From assembly GCF_011761185.1 (NCBI RefSeq), contig NZ_JAAOYM010000001.1:2666001-2730000 (forward strand): a DNA stretch of 64,000 nt. Reading direction: 5' to 3'. Below are positions 38,943 through 47,495 of the stretch, in pieces (the first letter of the stretch is position 1; each line of letters begins with the position of its first letter). The notes beneath the pieces were generated by a model that made no database searches, was not told where the DNA came from, and saw only the letters and a program-made list of their open reading frames with translations. Both the position numbers and the translations under genes were made by a program. This DNA is from Saccharomonospora amisosensis (GTDB lineage Bacteria > Actinomycetota > Actinomycetes > Mycobacteriales > Pseudonocardiaceae).

Positions 38943-40095
38943 GCACGTTGGCCGCCTTGGTGCTCATGCTGTCCAACCAGCCGATCAGCAACCGCGATGT
39001 CAGCGCGCGGTAGGCCCGGTCGCGCAGCCAGAGCCCGGTCCTCGTCGCCGGGGCCAGAAACGGTCCCGCACCTTTCGCCTGCTTGAGCCCGGCCGAAGCG
39101 GCGGGGCGAACCGCGCGCTCGAACCGCTGGAAGGCCGCACCGTGGTCGGCATCCGCGTGCGCCAGCTCGCCTGCCAACACGTAGGCCGCTGTCATCGCCA
39201 GACCCGTGCCGCCACCGCCGGGCCCCGCACCCCACGCGGCATCGCCGAGCAGCACCGTCCGACCCCGCGAGTACCCGGGCAGGTGCACCTGGCACAGCGG
39301 GTCGAAGTAAAGGTCGTCGGCATCCCACAAGGCATCCAGCAGGCGCGGCACCTCCCAGCCCACGTCGGCGAACCGGTCCGCGACCAGCTTGCGCTGCTGC
39401 GCGACATCGTGCCTGTCGAAGTCCAGCGGCTCGGAGGCGAAGACCAGCGTCACCCGCACCGAGGCCTCGGGACGAAGGCCTGAGACCGTGATCCCCCTGC
39501 CCGGCACGTTGTACATCAGCCCGACATGGTCCAGACCCAGGTGGTTCGGTGCGCCGAACCCGGCGACGTAGTAGCCGAGGTCGGTGCGGAACCGCCCCTC
39601 AGGGCCGAAGGTGAGGGCCCGAACGCCAGAGTGCAGCCCGTCGGCGCCCACGACAAGGTCGAACAGCCGCGTGCCGCCGCCGGCGAAGGTTACCGCCACC
39701 CCCTCCCCCGTCTCGGTCAGTTCCGTAACCCAATCGCCGAAGATGTACTCGGTGTCCTCGGCGGTGGCCTCGTACAGGATGGAGCTCAGCTCCCCCCTCG
39801 CGATCTCCACCTCTCCGCCGGCGAACTGTGGCGGCAGGCTCAGCACGTGGCGGCCCTTCGAGTTCAGTACCCGAAGCTCACTCCTGCCGGTACCCGCCGC
39901 GACAACACGTTCCAGCAGGCCCATTCTGCGAAGCGCCTCGACTTGCGCGCCACGGAGGTCGACGGCGTGCCCGCTGGTGCGCAGTCGAGGTGAACGCTCG
40001 ACGATCGTGGTGGTGAACCCGCTACGCGCCAGCCAGAACGCCGCGGCCGGGCCCGCTATGCCCGCGCCGGAGATAAGGACGTGTCGTCTTTTCAC
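38917..40095 (-). CDS. FAD-dependent monooxygenase (PHBH fold)
   Basis: A 392-residue class A flavoprotein monooxygenase. It has the N-terminal FAD motif LISGAGIAGPAAAFWLA, the NADPH-associated motif LVVGADGLHSGVR and the second FAD motif VLLGDAAWGAGPGGGG. GTG 40095 with a GGGAGG site is preferred over an upstream start in the leader. Tetracycline-degrading and antibiotic-tailoring enzymes share this layout; the substrate cannot be read here. Its 3' end overlaps the AfsR-like gene by 26 bp in convergent orientation. Confidence 0.88.
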   Translation of the reverse strand: MKRRHVLISGAGIAGPAAAFWLARSGFTTTIVERSPRLRTSGHAVDLRGAQVEALRRMGLLERVVAAGTGRSELRVLNSKGRHVLSLPPQFAGGEVEIARGELSSILYEATAEDTEYIFGDWVTELTETGEGVAVTFAGGGTRLFDLVVGADGLHSGVRALTFGPEGRFRTDLGYYVAGFGAPNHLGLDHVGLMYNVPGRGITVSGLRPEASVRVTLVFASEPLDFDRHDVAQQRKLVADRFADVGWEVPRLLDALWDADDLYFDPLCQVHLPGYSRGRTVLLGDAAWGAGPGGGGTGLAMTAAYVLAGELAHADADHGAAFQRFERAVRPAASAGLKQAKGAGPFLAPATRTGLWLRDRAYRALTSRLLIGWLDSMSTKAANVLKPREYPL

Positions 40096-40233
40096 GGTTT
40101 TGCCTCCCTGGTATCGGTACCGGTGCCCGAGCATGCGGGCACCGGCTTACCGATCACCTACGGTCGGCTGACCGCGGACAGACGCGGTGACGACAGGTCG
40201 ACGGCTGGGCTCGCGCGACGCCGAGCCCGGCGT

Positions 40234-40635
40234 TCACCTGGTCCGGCCGGTGTCTGTGCTGGCCGTGCCGGTTTCGGGGTCGCCGAGCGCGGCCCGCACC
40301 GACTCCGGTGAGCGGGCGAGGACCGCGCTGCCGTCGTCCGCGGTGATGATGGGTCGCTGGATCAGGATCGGGTGCGTGGCCAGCGCGTCGATCCAGCGGT
40401 CACGCTGAGTCGCATCGCGAGGCCAGCCGTCCAGCCCCAACTGCGCGGCCACCGGTTCGCCGGTGCGGGTGATGTCCCAGGGCTCCAGACCAAGCCGGGT
40501 GAGGACGTCGCGGATCTCCTGGGCGGTCGGAGGCCGCTCGAGGTAGTGGCGCACCGTGTAGTCGGCTCCCTCGGCGTCCAGCACGGTGAGCGCGGATCGG
40601 CACTTGGAACAGGCGGGGTTGATCCAGATCTCCAC
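40234..40635 (-). CDS. ArsC-family (glutaredoxin-type) protein
   Basis: A 133-residue protein of the ArsC/Spx/YffB fold. The N-terminal Cys motif NPACSKC is followed by VLDAEGADYTVRHYLERPPT. The later segment IQRPIITADDGSAVLARSPE contains the Arg expected near the active site. Glutaredoxin-dependent arsenate reductases look like this, but several members have unrelated redox or regulatory roles, and no other ars gene is present. GTG 40635 is the only sensible start. It is divergent from a lipoprotein gene with a DosR-like box between them. Confidence 0.85.
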   Translation of the reverse strand: MEIWINPACSKCRSALTVLDAEGADYTVRHYLERPPTAQEIRDVLTRLGLEPWDITRTGEPVAAQLGLDGWPRDATQRDRWIDALATHPILIQRPIITADDGSAVLARSPESVRAALGDPETGTASTDTGRTR

Positions 40636-40673
40636 GGCGACAGCCTCGCACGACACGACACACCACCGCCGCC

Positions 40674-40688
40674 GGGCCTTTCGGCCCT
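40674..40688. promoter_or_regulatory. DosR-box-like site H, outside the main island
   Basis: GGGCCTTTCGGCCCT matches the idealised GGGACTTTCGGCCCT at 14 of 15 positions, the best fit in the window. It lies 39 bp from the ArsC-like start (40635, minus) and 95 bp from the lipoprotein start (40783, plus). Confidence 0.78.
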
Positions 40689-40782
40689 GGGACGAGGAGA
40701 CCAAAGCCGCGTCCGCGCGGGGCCGCGGCCACGCTAGGCAGGCCGAAACAGCCGCGTGATGCCCATCGCCGGGAGGCAGCAG

Positions 40783-41241
40783 ATGAGCAGATTCGGGACA
40801 ACTTTGCCCGCCGTCGCGGCCACGCTGGGTTGCGTGTTCGGTGCGCTCGGCGTCGCCGCCTGCAACGGGACGCCGACCACGACAACGCCCACCCCCACAG
40901 CGGAGTCGCCCACCGCGGAGTCGCCCACCGCGGAGTCGCCCACCGCGGAGTCGCCGACGACAGGCGAGGACATCGCCGGGCTCCCCCGCTACCAGCCGTC
41001 CGCCACGATCAGCCAGGCCGGGGGATCGACGGTGCTGCGGACGGCCGACTCGGTGCAGCAGGTGCAGCGCTTCTACGCCGACGCGGTGTCGAGCGGCGGC
41101 TGGCAGGTCGTCTCGCGGGCCGATACCCCCAACTTCGCCAGCTTCGTGGTGAAGCGATCCGGGCAGGGCGCCTCCATCACGATCGCGCCTGGAACGGACT
41201 CGCGGACCCTGATCACCATCAGCACCTATCCGTCGCCATGA
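40783..41241 (+). CDS. Small secreted lipoprotein
   Basis: A 152-residue protein. The signal peptide ends with the lipobox GVAAC (Cys near residue 27), followed by a Thr/Pro linker containing four exact TAESP repeats. A small globular domain (about 65-150) has QVQRFYADAVSSGGWQVVS, resembling the single-domain membrane-anchored sensors or inhibitors often seen in actinomycetes; I cannot name a family. ATG 40783 has a GGGAGG site. The best DosR-like box in the window lies upstream, so hypoxic induction is likely (inference). Confidence 0.82.
   Translation: MSRFGTTLPAVAATLGCVFGALGVAACNGTPTTTTPTPTAESPTAESPTAESPTAESPTTGEDIAGLPRYQPSATISQAGGSTVLRTADSVQQVQRFYADAVSSGGWQVVSRADTPNFASFVVKRSGQGASITIAPGTDSRTLITISTYPSP
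40897..40956 (+). repeat. 15-bp tandem repeat within lipoprotein gene
   Basis: Four in-frame copies of ACCGCGGAGTCGCCC (the first begins ACA), encoding TAESP each time. Because the unit is 15 bp, copy-number slippage would lengthen or shorten the surface linker without a frameshift. Confidence 0.9.
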
Positions 41242-41267
41242 GGGCAGCCTCACCGTCCCGGAGACCG

Positions 41268-41324
41268 GGAACTCGCGGGCAGGAACGCAGGACTCGCGGG
41301 CAGGAACGTGGGACTCGCGGGCTC
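41268..41324. repeat. GC-rich intergenic repeats, locus 2
   Basis: Three direct copies containing ACTCGCGGGCAGGAACG fill the gap between the convergent lipoprotein and aldehyde dehydrogenase genes, running into the latter's stop. Same unit as at 7437 and 50082. Confidence 0.8.
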
Positions 41325-42786
41325 AGGCCGTCATGGGTTCGGCCCCGCTGATGGTCACCGTCTTCACCTGGGTGTGTTCCAACACGGCCTCGGGGCCCAT
41401 GGTGCGGCCGTACCCGCTGTGCTTGTAGCCACCGAAGGGAGCGCCGATCACGCCGAAGGCCCCGGAGGTGTTCACCGCGACCTGCCCGGCCTCGATCCCC
41501 TTGGCCAGCCGGGCGGCCCTTCCGACGTCGGTGGTCCATACCGACGCGGCGAGTCCGTACACCGTCCCGTTGGCCACTTCGAGGGCCTGCGCCTCGTCGT
41601 CCACTCCGATCACCGAAAGCACGGGGCCGAAGATCTCCTCCTGCGCGATGCGCATGCCCGGATCGACGTCGCCGAAGATGGTGGGCTCGACGAAGAAGCC
41701 CCGCTCGAACTTGCCGCCGGAGATCTTGTGCCCTCCGGTGACCAGTGTCGCGCCCTCCTTCTGTCCGATCTCCAGGTACTCGAGCACCCGCTCCTGCTGG
41801 CGTGCGCTGATGAGCGGCCCCATGTCCACGTTCTCGTCCCAGCGGCCAACGCGAACCTTGCCGAACCCCTCGGCGAGCGCCCTGACCACCTCCTCCTCAC
41901 GACTGCGGTGCACGACCACCCTGGACCCGGCCGCACAGACCTGCCCGCTGTTCAGCGTGATGCTGCGGATGATCGCCGGAACGGCTCTGCTCAGGTCGGC
42001 GTCGTGCAGCACCACCTGCGGCGACTTGCCGCCCAGTTCCAGGCGTAACGGCGTGAGGTTCTCCGCGCAGGCGGCCGCCACCGACCGTCCCGCACGCGGC
42101 GACCCCGTGAAGCTCATCCGGCGCACGGCGGGATGCGCCGGCAGCGCCGCGCCCGCCTCCTTGCCGTATCCGGTCACCACGTTCACCACGCCCGCCGGGA
42201 TTCCCGCCTCCATCGCGAGCCTGGCGAGCAGCAGCGCTGCCAGCGGGGCGTCCTCCGCGGGCTTGACCACCACACAGTTGCCCGCACCGATGGCGGGCGC
42301 CACGTCGTTGACGAACATCGGCGCGGGCGCGTCCCACCGGATGATGCTGCCGACCACGCCGTACGGTTCGCGCAGCGTCAGCGCGAGGTCGTCGGCGTTG
42401 TGCGTCGGTAACGACCGGCCGACCACCTTGTCGGTCTGGCCCGCGATGTACACCAGCATCCGCCGCAGCGGTGACGGCCCCCAGTGCGGGCGCCCCACCT
42501 CCATCGACTCGAGCTGGTCGAGTTCCCGCTCGTAGCCGCCGACGAGTTCCGCCCAGCGGTAGAGCAGATCGGCACGGACGGCGGGGCTGGTGTCCCGCCA
42601 GCGCGGATGGGCCTGCGCGGCCGCGGCGACGGCGTCGGCCACGTCGGTGGCCTGCCCGCGCGGCACGGTCAGCAGCGACTCACCGGTCGCCGGGTTGATC
42701 ACCTCGATCGTGTCGCCTCCGCGTGCGGGAACCCACTCGCCGCCGATCAGGTGCGTGTTGTCGGTCAGCAGCTCGTCGATGTTCAT
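41323..42786 (-). CDS. NAD(P)-dependent aldehyde dehydrogenase
   Basis: 487 residues. The catalytic Glu motif ELGGKSPQ and the nucleophilic Cys in NSGQVCAAGSRV are both present. The coenzyme-binding region VTGYGKEAG and the C-terminal PFGGYKHSGYGR are standard for the ALDH superfamily. ATG 42786. The IclR-family gene lies 118 bp upstream on the same strand and likely controls it; a palindrome is present in the gap. Oxidises an aldehyde to an acid; the substrate is unknown. Related to the betaine-aldehyde/phenylacetaldehyde dehydrogenase group. Confidence 0.92.
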   Translation of the reverse strand: MNIDELLTDNTHLIGGEWVPARGGDTIEVINPATGESLLTVPRGQATDVADAVAAAAQAHPRWRDTSPAVRADLLYRWAELVGGYERELDQLESMEVGRPHWGPSPLRRMLVYIAGQTDKVVGRSLPTHNADDLALTLREPYGVVGSIIRWDAPAPMFVNDVAPAIGAGNCVVVKPAEDAPLAALLLARLAMEAGIPAGVVNVVTGYGKEAGAALPAHPAVRRMSFTGSPRAGRSVAAACAENLTPLRLELGGKSPQVVLHDADLSRAVPAIIRSITLNSGQVCAAGSRVVVHRSREEEVVRALAEGFGKVRVGRWDENVDMGPLISARQQERVLEYLEIGQKEGATLVTGGHKISGGKFERGFFVEPTIFGDVDPGMRIAQEEIFGPVLSVIGVDDEAQALEVANGTVYGLAASVWTTDVGRAARLAKGIEAGQVAVNTSGAFGVIGAPFGGYKHSGYGRTMGPEAVLEHTQVKTVTISGAEPMTA

Positions 42787-42857
42787 CTACCGGCTCCCCC
42801 TGTGGGCGACACGTATCGAGGCACAATGGTCGAAGCGGGCAAAGCCGGTAACAACAC

Positions 42858-42879
42858 GCCTTCCACCTCGCGGAAAGGC
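42858..42879. promoter_or_regulatory. Candidate IclR-type operator
   Basis: GCCTTCC-ACCTCGC-GGAAAGGC is an imperfect inverted repeat with TTCC/GGAA cores of the kind IclR regulators use, 72 bp upstream of the aldehyde dehydrogenase start. A second small palindrome, GTCCT-AAC-AGGAC, lies at 42890-42902. Confidence 0.35.
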
Positions 42880-42904
42880 GGCCCATATGGTCCTAACAGG
42901 ACAG

Positions 42905-43732
42905 TTACCCGGCGAGCGCGCGAGAGATCCGCCGCGCCGTCGTCACCACGGCGGGCACGATCGTCTGCTGCTTCCAGCCTCCCGGCGGCGGTTTCTCGTT
43001 GCCGCGCGGTGCGAAACCCGTCGTGGGTACCACGACGCCGACCGCGGAGACCACGTCACCGTCGGGGCCGTGGATGGGGCTGGCGATGGCCACCGCGCCC
43101 GGCGTGATCTGGCCTTCCGTTATCGCCACCCGGGTACGTTTGACCTCGGCGAGCGCGCGCCGAAGTGTGGGCGAATCGCAGATCGTCTTGCTGGTGAACC
43201 GCTGCAGCGGTCCGCTGAGTACCTGTTCCTGCACGTCGTAGTCGGCGAAGGCGAGCAGCACCAGGCCGGTGCCGGTGGCGTGCAGCGGCCAGCGACCGCC
43301 GATCTTGCTCAGCAACTCCACGCCACCCGGCGCGTGCAGCCGCTCGACATAGACGACTTCGAGCCCTGCGCGCACGGCGAGGTGCACGTTCTCCCTGGTG
43401 GCCGCGTGCAGATCCATCAGGTACGGCATCGCGACCTCGCGCAGCTCCAGTCCCCTGGTCGACGACGCGGCGAGTTCCAGAACCTTGATGCCGATGCGGT
43501 ACTGCCGCTCGTCGCGCTCCAGCGCACCCCACTCGGTCAACTCGCCGACCAACCGGTGGGTGGTCGTCAGGGTCAGCCCGGCTCGCCTGCTGATGTCGGT
43601 GAGTGACAACGGCGCTCCTCCCGAGGAGGAGAAGGCCGACAGCACGGCGAGCACCCGCGCGCACGCGGTCTGCTTCTGTTCCTTGGCCTCGTCACCGGCC
43701 CTGGATCGCACGTGCATCGACTCGACCGTCAC
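42905..43732 (-). CDS. IclR-family transcriptional regulator
   Basis: 275 residues. The N-terminal winged helix-turn-helix (about 20-80, LSLTDISRRAGLTLTTTHRLV) is followed by the effector-binding GAF-like domain (about 95-255, RENVHLAVRAGLEVVYVER, HATGTGLVLLAF). GTG 43732 has an AGGAGGG site 5 nt upstream and is preferred; in-frame starts further up are possible. Transcribed toward the aldehyde dehydrogenase gene and likely its regulator. Effector unknown. Confidence 0.9.
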   Translation of the reverse strand: MTVESMHVRSRAGDEAKEQKQTACARVLAVLSAFSSSGGAPLSLTDISRRAGLTLTTTHRLVGELTEWGALERDERQYRIGIKVLELAASSTRGLELREVAMPYLMDLHAATRENVHLAVRAGLEVVYVERLHAPGGVELLSKIGGRWPLHATGTGLVLLAFADYDVQEQVLSGPLQRFTSKTICDSPTLRRALAEVKRTRVAITEGQITPGAVAIASPIHGPDGDVVSAVGVVVPTTGFAPRGNEKPPPGGWKQQTIVPAVVTTARRISRALAG

Positions 43733-43865
43733 CGCGCCCTCCTGTGCTCCGCTGCCTGGGGACGGCCTCATCGTGACGCACATTTGTGACGCACGTCAAC
43801 ATTCGTTCCTGCCATCCGGACAGGTTGCTGGTCACGGTTTGGTTTCCGTACCACGAAAGAAGCGA

Positions 43866-43909
43866 AAGCCGCCCCCCTGGAAAACGCTCGTACGCGAAGG
43901 GGGCGGCTT
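43866..43909 (-). terminator. Intrinsic terminator of the conservon-monooxygenase operon
   Basis: AAGCCGCCCCC (43866-43876) pairs perfectly with GGGGGCGGCTT (43899-43909). On the minus strand the stem is followed by TCGCTTCTTTCG, giving a U-rich tail. It ends the minus-strand transcript that begins with cvnA, about 30 bp after the last monooxygenase stop. Confidence 0.82.
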
Positions 43910-43938
43910 GCACCGGGCTCGCCGCTGGGCGTGCTGTT

Positions 43939-45177
43939 TCAGCCGCTGGGCGTGACCCGCTGGAGGTAAGCTGCCGCGTCCTCGGGTTCGAAGTACCAGT
44001 CCGCGAGATCGGAAGGGTTGTTGACGCCGTTGGCGAACCGGTCGGCCACCACCTGGTTGGTCTGCGCCGCGCCCAGGATCATCTGGACGTGCTCAGGCGG
44101 CGGCTCCAGCATCATGTTGGTGAACCGGGTGACGTGACGGGCGTGCTCCCAGTAACGCTCGAACGTCTGCCGCATCCACGCCGCGTCGAACGGTTGGTCG
44201 GCACGGCTGAGGATGCCGTCGAGATAGATCTCCGCGCAGCGCGCGGCATTGTTGGAGCCCTGCCCGGTCACCGGGTCGTTGGCCACCACGACGTCGGCCA
44301 TGCCGAGCACGATGTTGCCGGAAGGCAGCTCACCGACCGGCTTGCGCACCACCGGCGGGTAGCCGCCCGTCAAGGTTCCCTTCGGGTCGGTCAGCTCGGC
44401 GTCCTTGAACCGCTCGTACTCCCACGGGATGTACTGTTTGAAGAGTTCCAGCTGCCTGCGTACCTGCTCGTAGGGGTCTGGCCGGTCGGAGAAGGCGTCG
44501 AAGGGGCCTCCAGGAATTCCGGACATGTAGAGGATGTCGCAGGCGCCGCTGAGCGTGTAGCCGGGGATGTTGATGTTCTCGCCGATCCCGGGAATGATGT
44601 TCATCCACACGTAGACCGAGCCAGGCAGTTCCGGGCGCGGCCCCACGCCGTGCAGGTAGGCCACCGACAACGCCCGCTGTGGCCGCGTGTGCACCGACCG
44701 CGAGTCGTCACGGTCGAACAGCTCGACCAGTTCTCCCTTGCCCGCCGCCACGATCGTCAGGTCGTACATTCCGGCGAGCGTGTTGAGGTCGGCCGTGGTG
44801 ACACCGTGGATGATGACCTTGCCGCCCCAGTCCTCGAACAGCTCCAGCCAGCGCGCCATCTTGACCCGCTGGTCGACCGACTGCGCAGGACCCGGCCACT
44901 CCCCCGCCCAGTTGAGCGCTCGATCACCGTCCGGTCCGGCCAGCGAGAACCCCTGGTGGGTGATGGCGGGCGCCACGTCGTCCCACAGGTTGATCCGGTG
45001 CTTGCGTTCGATGGTGAGCGCGTCGTCGAACATGCATTGGGTCGACATCACCCGCGCGGCCCGGATCTCGTCCGGTGTCCGCGCCGACATCACGGTGACG
45101 TCGTAGTCGTGCTGCCGCAATGTCAGCGCCAACTGCAGGCCCGACTGGCCTGCGCCGACGATCAGGATCTTGCGCAT
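43939..45177 (-). CDS. Styrene/indole-monooxygenase-like flavoprotein (copy 2)
   Basis: A 412-residue member of the StyA-type FAD monooxygenases. The N-terminal FAD motif is ILIVGAGQSGLQLALTLRQHDYDVTV. It contains VVAAGKGELVELFDRDDSR and the C-terminal region GQGSNNAARCAEIYL that places the flavin. It is a close paralogue of the gene just upstream. StyA enzymes epoxidise styrene or indole using FADH2 from a separate reductase (StyB); no such reductase is visible here. ATG 45177. Last gene of the conservon operon, followed by a clear terminator. Substrate unknown; context argues for a signalling or protective role rather than styrene catabolism. Confidence 0.88.
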   Translation of the reverse strand: MRKILIVGAGQSGLQLALTLRQHDYDVTVMSARTPDEIRAARVMSTQCMFDDALTIERKHRINLWDDVAPAITHQGFSLAGPDGDRALNWAGEWPGPAQSVDQRVKMARWLELFEDWGGKVIIHGVTTADLNTLAGMYDLTIVAAGKGELVELFDRDDSRSVHTRPQRALSVAYLHGVGPRPELPGSVYVWMNIIPGIGENINIPGYTLSGACDILYMSGIPGGPFDAFSDRPDPYEQVRRQLELFKQYIPWEYERFKDAELTDPKGTLTGGYPPVVRKPVGELPSGNIVLGMADVVVANDPVTGQGSNNAARCAEIYLDGILSRADQPFDAAWMRQTFERYWEHARHVTRFTNMMLEPPPEHVQMILGAAQTNQVVADRFANGVNNPSDLADWYFEPEDAAAYLQRVTPSG

Positions 45178-45229
45178 CCGCGCGAGCCCTCCCGTATTTC
45201 GTTGTTATCCCCTTTTGTGCCGGTACCGG

Positions 45230-46480
45230 TCAGCCGCTGTTGGCCCGATCAGCGCCGACGGACGCGAGGTAGGCTGCCGCCTTCTCCGGGTCCATGAACC
45301 AGTGCTGGAAATCCGAGGGGTCGCAGAAGCCGTTGACGAACCGGCGTGCCACCGCCTCGTTGTGCTGTGCCGCCCCGAGGATGTCCATGACGTGGGGCGG
45401 CGGTGGCTGCAGCATCGCGTTCGTCCACTGTGTCACGTGCTGGGCGTAGTCCCAGTAGGTTTCGAACGTGCCGTGCATCCACTGCCTGTCGAAGGGCTCG
45501 CTGCCACGTTGCAGGATGCGGTCCAGATACACCGCGGCGCACTTTGAGGCGTTGTTGGAACCCTGCCCGGTGATCGGGTCGTTGGCCACCACGACGTCGG
45601 CCATGCCGAGGACGATGTTGCCGGAGGGCAACTCACCAACCGGCTTGCGCACCACCGGCGGGTAGGAGCCGGTGAGTGTGGCCTTGGAGTCGGTGAGTTC
45701 GGCGTTGCGGCTGCGCTCGTACTCCCACGGCAGGTAACGCCGCATCAACTCCAGGGTCCGGTTGAGGTGCTCCTGCGGTTCCGGCCGGTCGTCCCAGCAG
45801 TCCAGCGGGCCACCAGGGATGCCCTCGAAGAACAGGATGTCGCAGTTGCCGCTGAGGGTGTAGGCCGGGATCATGAACAGCTCGCCCACACCCGGGATGA
45901 TGCTGAAACGCACCGCGGCGAACTCCGGGTGTTCGGGCCTGCGCTCCACCCCGTGCGCGTACACCACGGACAGGATCCGCTGCGGCGTGGAGTAGGGCGA
46001 GCGGGCGTCGTCGCGGTCGAACAGACCGACAAGTTCGCCCTTGCCCGCCGCCACCACCACCAGGTCGTACATCGACGACAGCGAGTCCAGATCGGCGGTG
46101 GTAACCCCGTGGATGATCAGCTTGCCGCCACGCTGCTCGAACAACTCGAGCCAGCCCGCCATCTTCACGCGCTGGTCCACCGACTGCGCGTAGTCGTCCA
46201 GCCTGCAGAACCAGTCCAGCGCCCTACTCGAATCGGGTCCCGCGATGGACAGGCCCAGTCCCTCCACCTTGACCGTCTGCGACTCCCACAGGTTCAGCCC
46301 GTGGTCGCGCTCGTGTTGCAGAGCGTCGCGGAACATGCACTGCGTGGACATGACTCGCCCACCACGAATCTCGTCCGGCGTACGTGCCGACATCACCGTG
46401 ACGTCGTAGTCGTGCTCCCGCAACGTCAGGGCCAACTGCAAACCGGACTGGCCCGCTCCGACGATCAGGACGCTACGCAT
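45230..46480 (-). CDS. Styrene/indole-monooxygenase-like flavoprotein (copy 1)
   Basis: A 416-residue StyA-type flavoprotein with VLIVGAGQSGLQLALTLREHDYDVTV at the N-terminus and GQGSNNASKCAAVYL near the C-terminus, strongly similar to the downstream copy throughout. ATG 46480 overlaps the GTPase gene by 8 nt (ATGCGTAG), which ties its translation to the conservon. The 52-bp gap to copy 2 has no promoter-like sequence. In Streptomyces, several conservons end with cytochrome P450 genes; here flavin monooxygenases occupy that position. The reductase supplying FADH2 is not visible. Confidence 0.88.
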   Translation of the reverse strand: MRSVLIVGAGQSGLQLALTLREHDYDVTVMSARTPDEIRGGRVMSTQCMFRDALQHERDHGLNLWESQTVKVEGLGLSIAGPDSSRALDWFCRLDDYAQSVDQRVKMAGWLELFEQRGGKLIIHGVTTADLDSLSSMYDLVVVAAGKGELVGLFDRDDARSPYSTPQRILSVVYAHGVERRPEHPEFAAVRFSIIPGVGELFMIPAYTLSGNCDILFFEGIPGGPLDCWDDRPEPQEHLNRTLELMRRYLPWEYERSRNAELTDSKATLTGSYPPVVRKPVGELPSGNIVLGMADVVVANDPITGQGSNNASKCAAVYLDRILQRGSEPFDRQWMHGTFETYWDYAQHVTQWTNAMLQPPPPHVMDILGAAQHNEAVARRFVNGFCDPSDFQHWFMDPEKAAAYLASVGADRANSG

Positions 46481-47120
46481 TCGCCCTGACCCTCCCGGGC
46501 TCCGACAGCTCCGCCAACGACAAGGTGTAGGAGACGAGCTCCCGCAACGCCTGCGCGGTGGAAGCCGGGTCGCGGGCGTCGCAGGTGATCAACGGAACCT
46601 TGGGGTTGAGCGCCAGCGCGTCGCGCACCTCGTCGAGGTCGTGCGCGAGTTGGCCGTCGAACTTGTTGACGGCGACGATGAACGGCAGGTCGGAGTCGTT
46701 CTCGAAGTAGTTGATGGCCGCGAACGACTGGTCGATGCGCCTGGTGTCGACGAGCACGATCGCGCCGAGCGCCCCGCGCGAGAGGTCGTCCCACAGAAAC
46801 CAGAACCGGGCCTGGCCGGGCGTGCCGAACAGGTACAGCAGCAGGTCCGAGTGCAGGGTGATACGTCCGAAATCCATGGCCACCGTGGTGGTCGACTTCG
46901 TCCCGTTGGGCGGAAGCTCGTCGATGTCGGAGCCCGCCTCGGTCATCCACGCCTCGGTGTTGAGCGGTGGCACCTCGGAAACCGATCCGACGAACGTCGT
47001 CTTGCCGACACCGAAACCGCCCGCGATGACGATCTTCGCGGAAACCGTGAGCAGGCCCGCGTCGTCCTCTCCCTCCGGTGCTGCGAGCCCGGATTCAGGC
47101 CGGTAGCCGCTTGAGTCCAT
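46473..47120 (-). CDS. cvnD: Conservon GTPase (CvnD-like)
   Basis: A 215-residue Ras-like GTPase. G1 is GGFGVGKTT (residues 34-42), G3 is LFGTPGQ and G4 is NKFD. The Gln-to-substrate position follows the MglA-like pattern TPGQ. In conservons it works with the CvnB roadblock protein as its regulator. ATG 47120 overlaps the CvnC gene by 26 bp. Its own stop overlaps the first monooxygenase by 8 bp, so it links the signalling module to the flavoproteins. Confidence 0.93.
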   Translation of the reverse strand: MDSSGYRPESGLAAPEGEDDAGLLTVSAKIVIAGGFGVGKTTFVGSVSEVPPLNTEAWMTEAGSDIDELPPNGTKSTTTVAMDFGRITLHSDLLLYLFGTPGQARFWFLWDDLSRGALGAIVLVDTRRIDQSFAAINYFENDSDLPFIVAVNKFDGQLAHDLDEVRDALALNPKVPLITCDARDPASTAQALRELVSYTLSLAELSEPGRVRANA

Positions 47121-47472
47121 CGAGGATCCTCTCGAGTACGTTGCGATCGTGCTGGTAGGCGTGCGCCGTCGGGTGTATGTAGATCGCGCCCTGTGCGGCC
47201 AGGTCGCTCACCAGAACCCGGACTACCCCCAGCGGGATGCCGAGCAGGACGGACAGCTCGGCGATCGACACGCGTGTGCGGGCCCGCTCGTACAGCTTCC
47301 GCGACTCTGGCATCAGCGAGTCGCTCAGGCTGGGGTCGTAGTGCGGCACGGAGATCAGCGTCTCCACCAGCAGGTCGTAACGCGGTTTGGTGCGTCCTCC
47401 GGTGAGTGCGTAGGGACGGATGCGCTTGCTGCGCATCTTCTTCGGCTGACCGGCACCGTTTTCATCGGACAT
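47095..47472 (-). CDS. cvnC: Conservon DUF742 protein (CvnC-like)
   Basis: A 125-residue DUF742 protein. It has the family start RIRPYALTGGRT, the winged-helix-like middle RVSIAELSVLLGIPLGVVRVLVSDLA and the end LERILDGLKRL. DUF742 proteins contact the roadblock protein and the GTPase in conservon complexes at the membrane. ATG 47472 is 23 bp after cvnB. Function of the assembled complex is known only in outline, with effects on development and antibiotic production in Streptomyces. Confidence 0.92.
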   Translation of the reverse strand: MSDENGAGQPKKMRSKRIRPYALTGGRTKPRYDLLVETLISVPHYDPSLSDSLMPESRKLYERARTRVSIAELSVLLGIPLGVVRVLVSDLAAQGAIYIHPTAHAYQHDRNVLERILDGLKRLPA

Positions 47473-47495
47473 GCGTTCTCACATCCTCGCCGCTG

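Noticed and set aside
40234-40635. Arsenic resistance locus
   Set aside because: Only an ArsC-like fold is present, with no arsR, arsB/acr3 or other ars gene in the neighbourhood.
43939-46480. Styrene degradation cluster
   Set aside because: No StyB reductase, isomerase (StyC) or phenylacetaldehyde dehydrogenase is coupled; the genes belong to the conservon operon.
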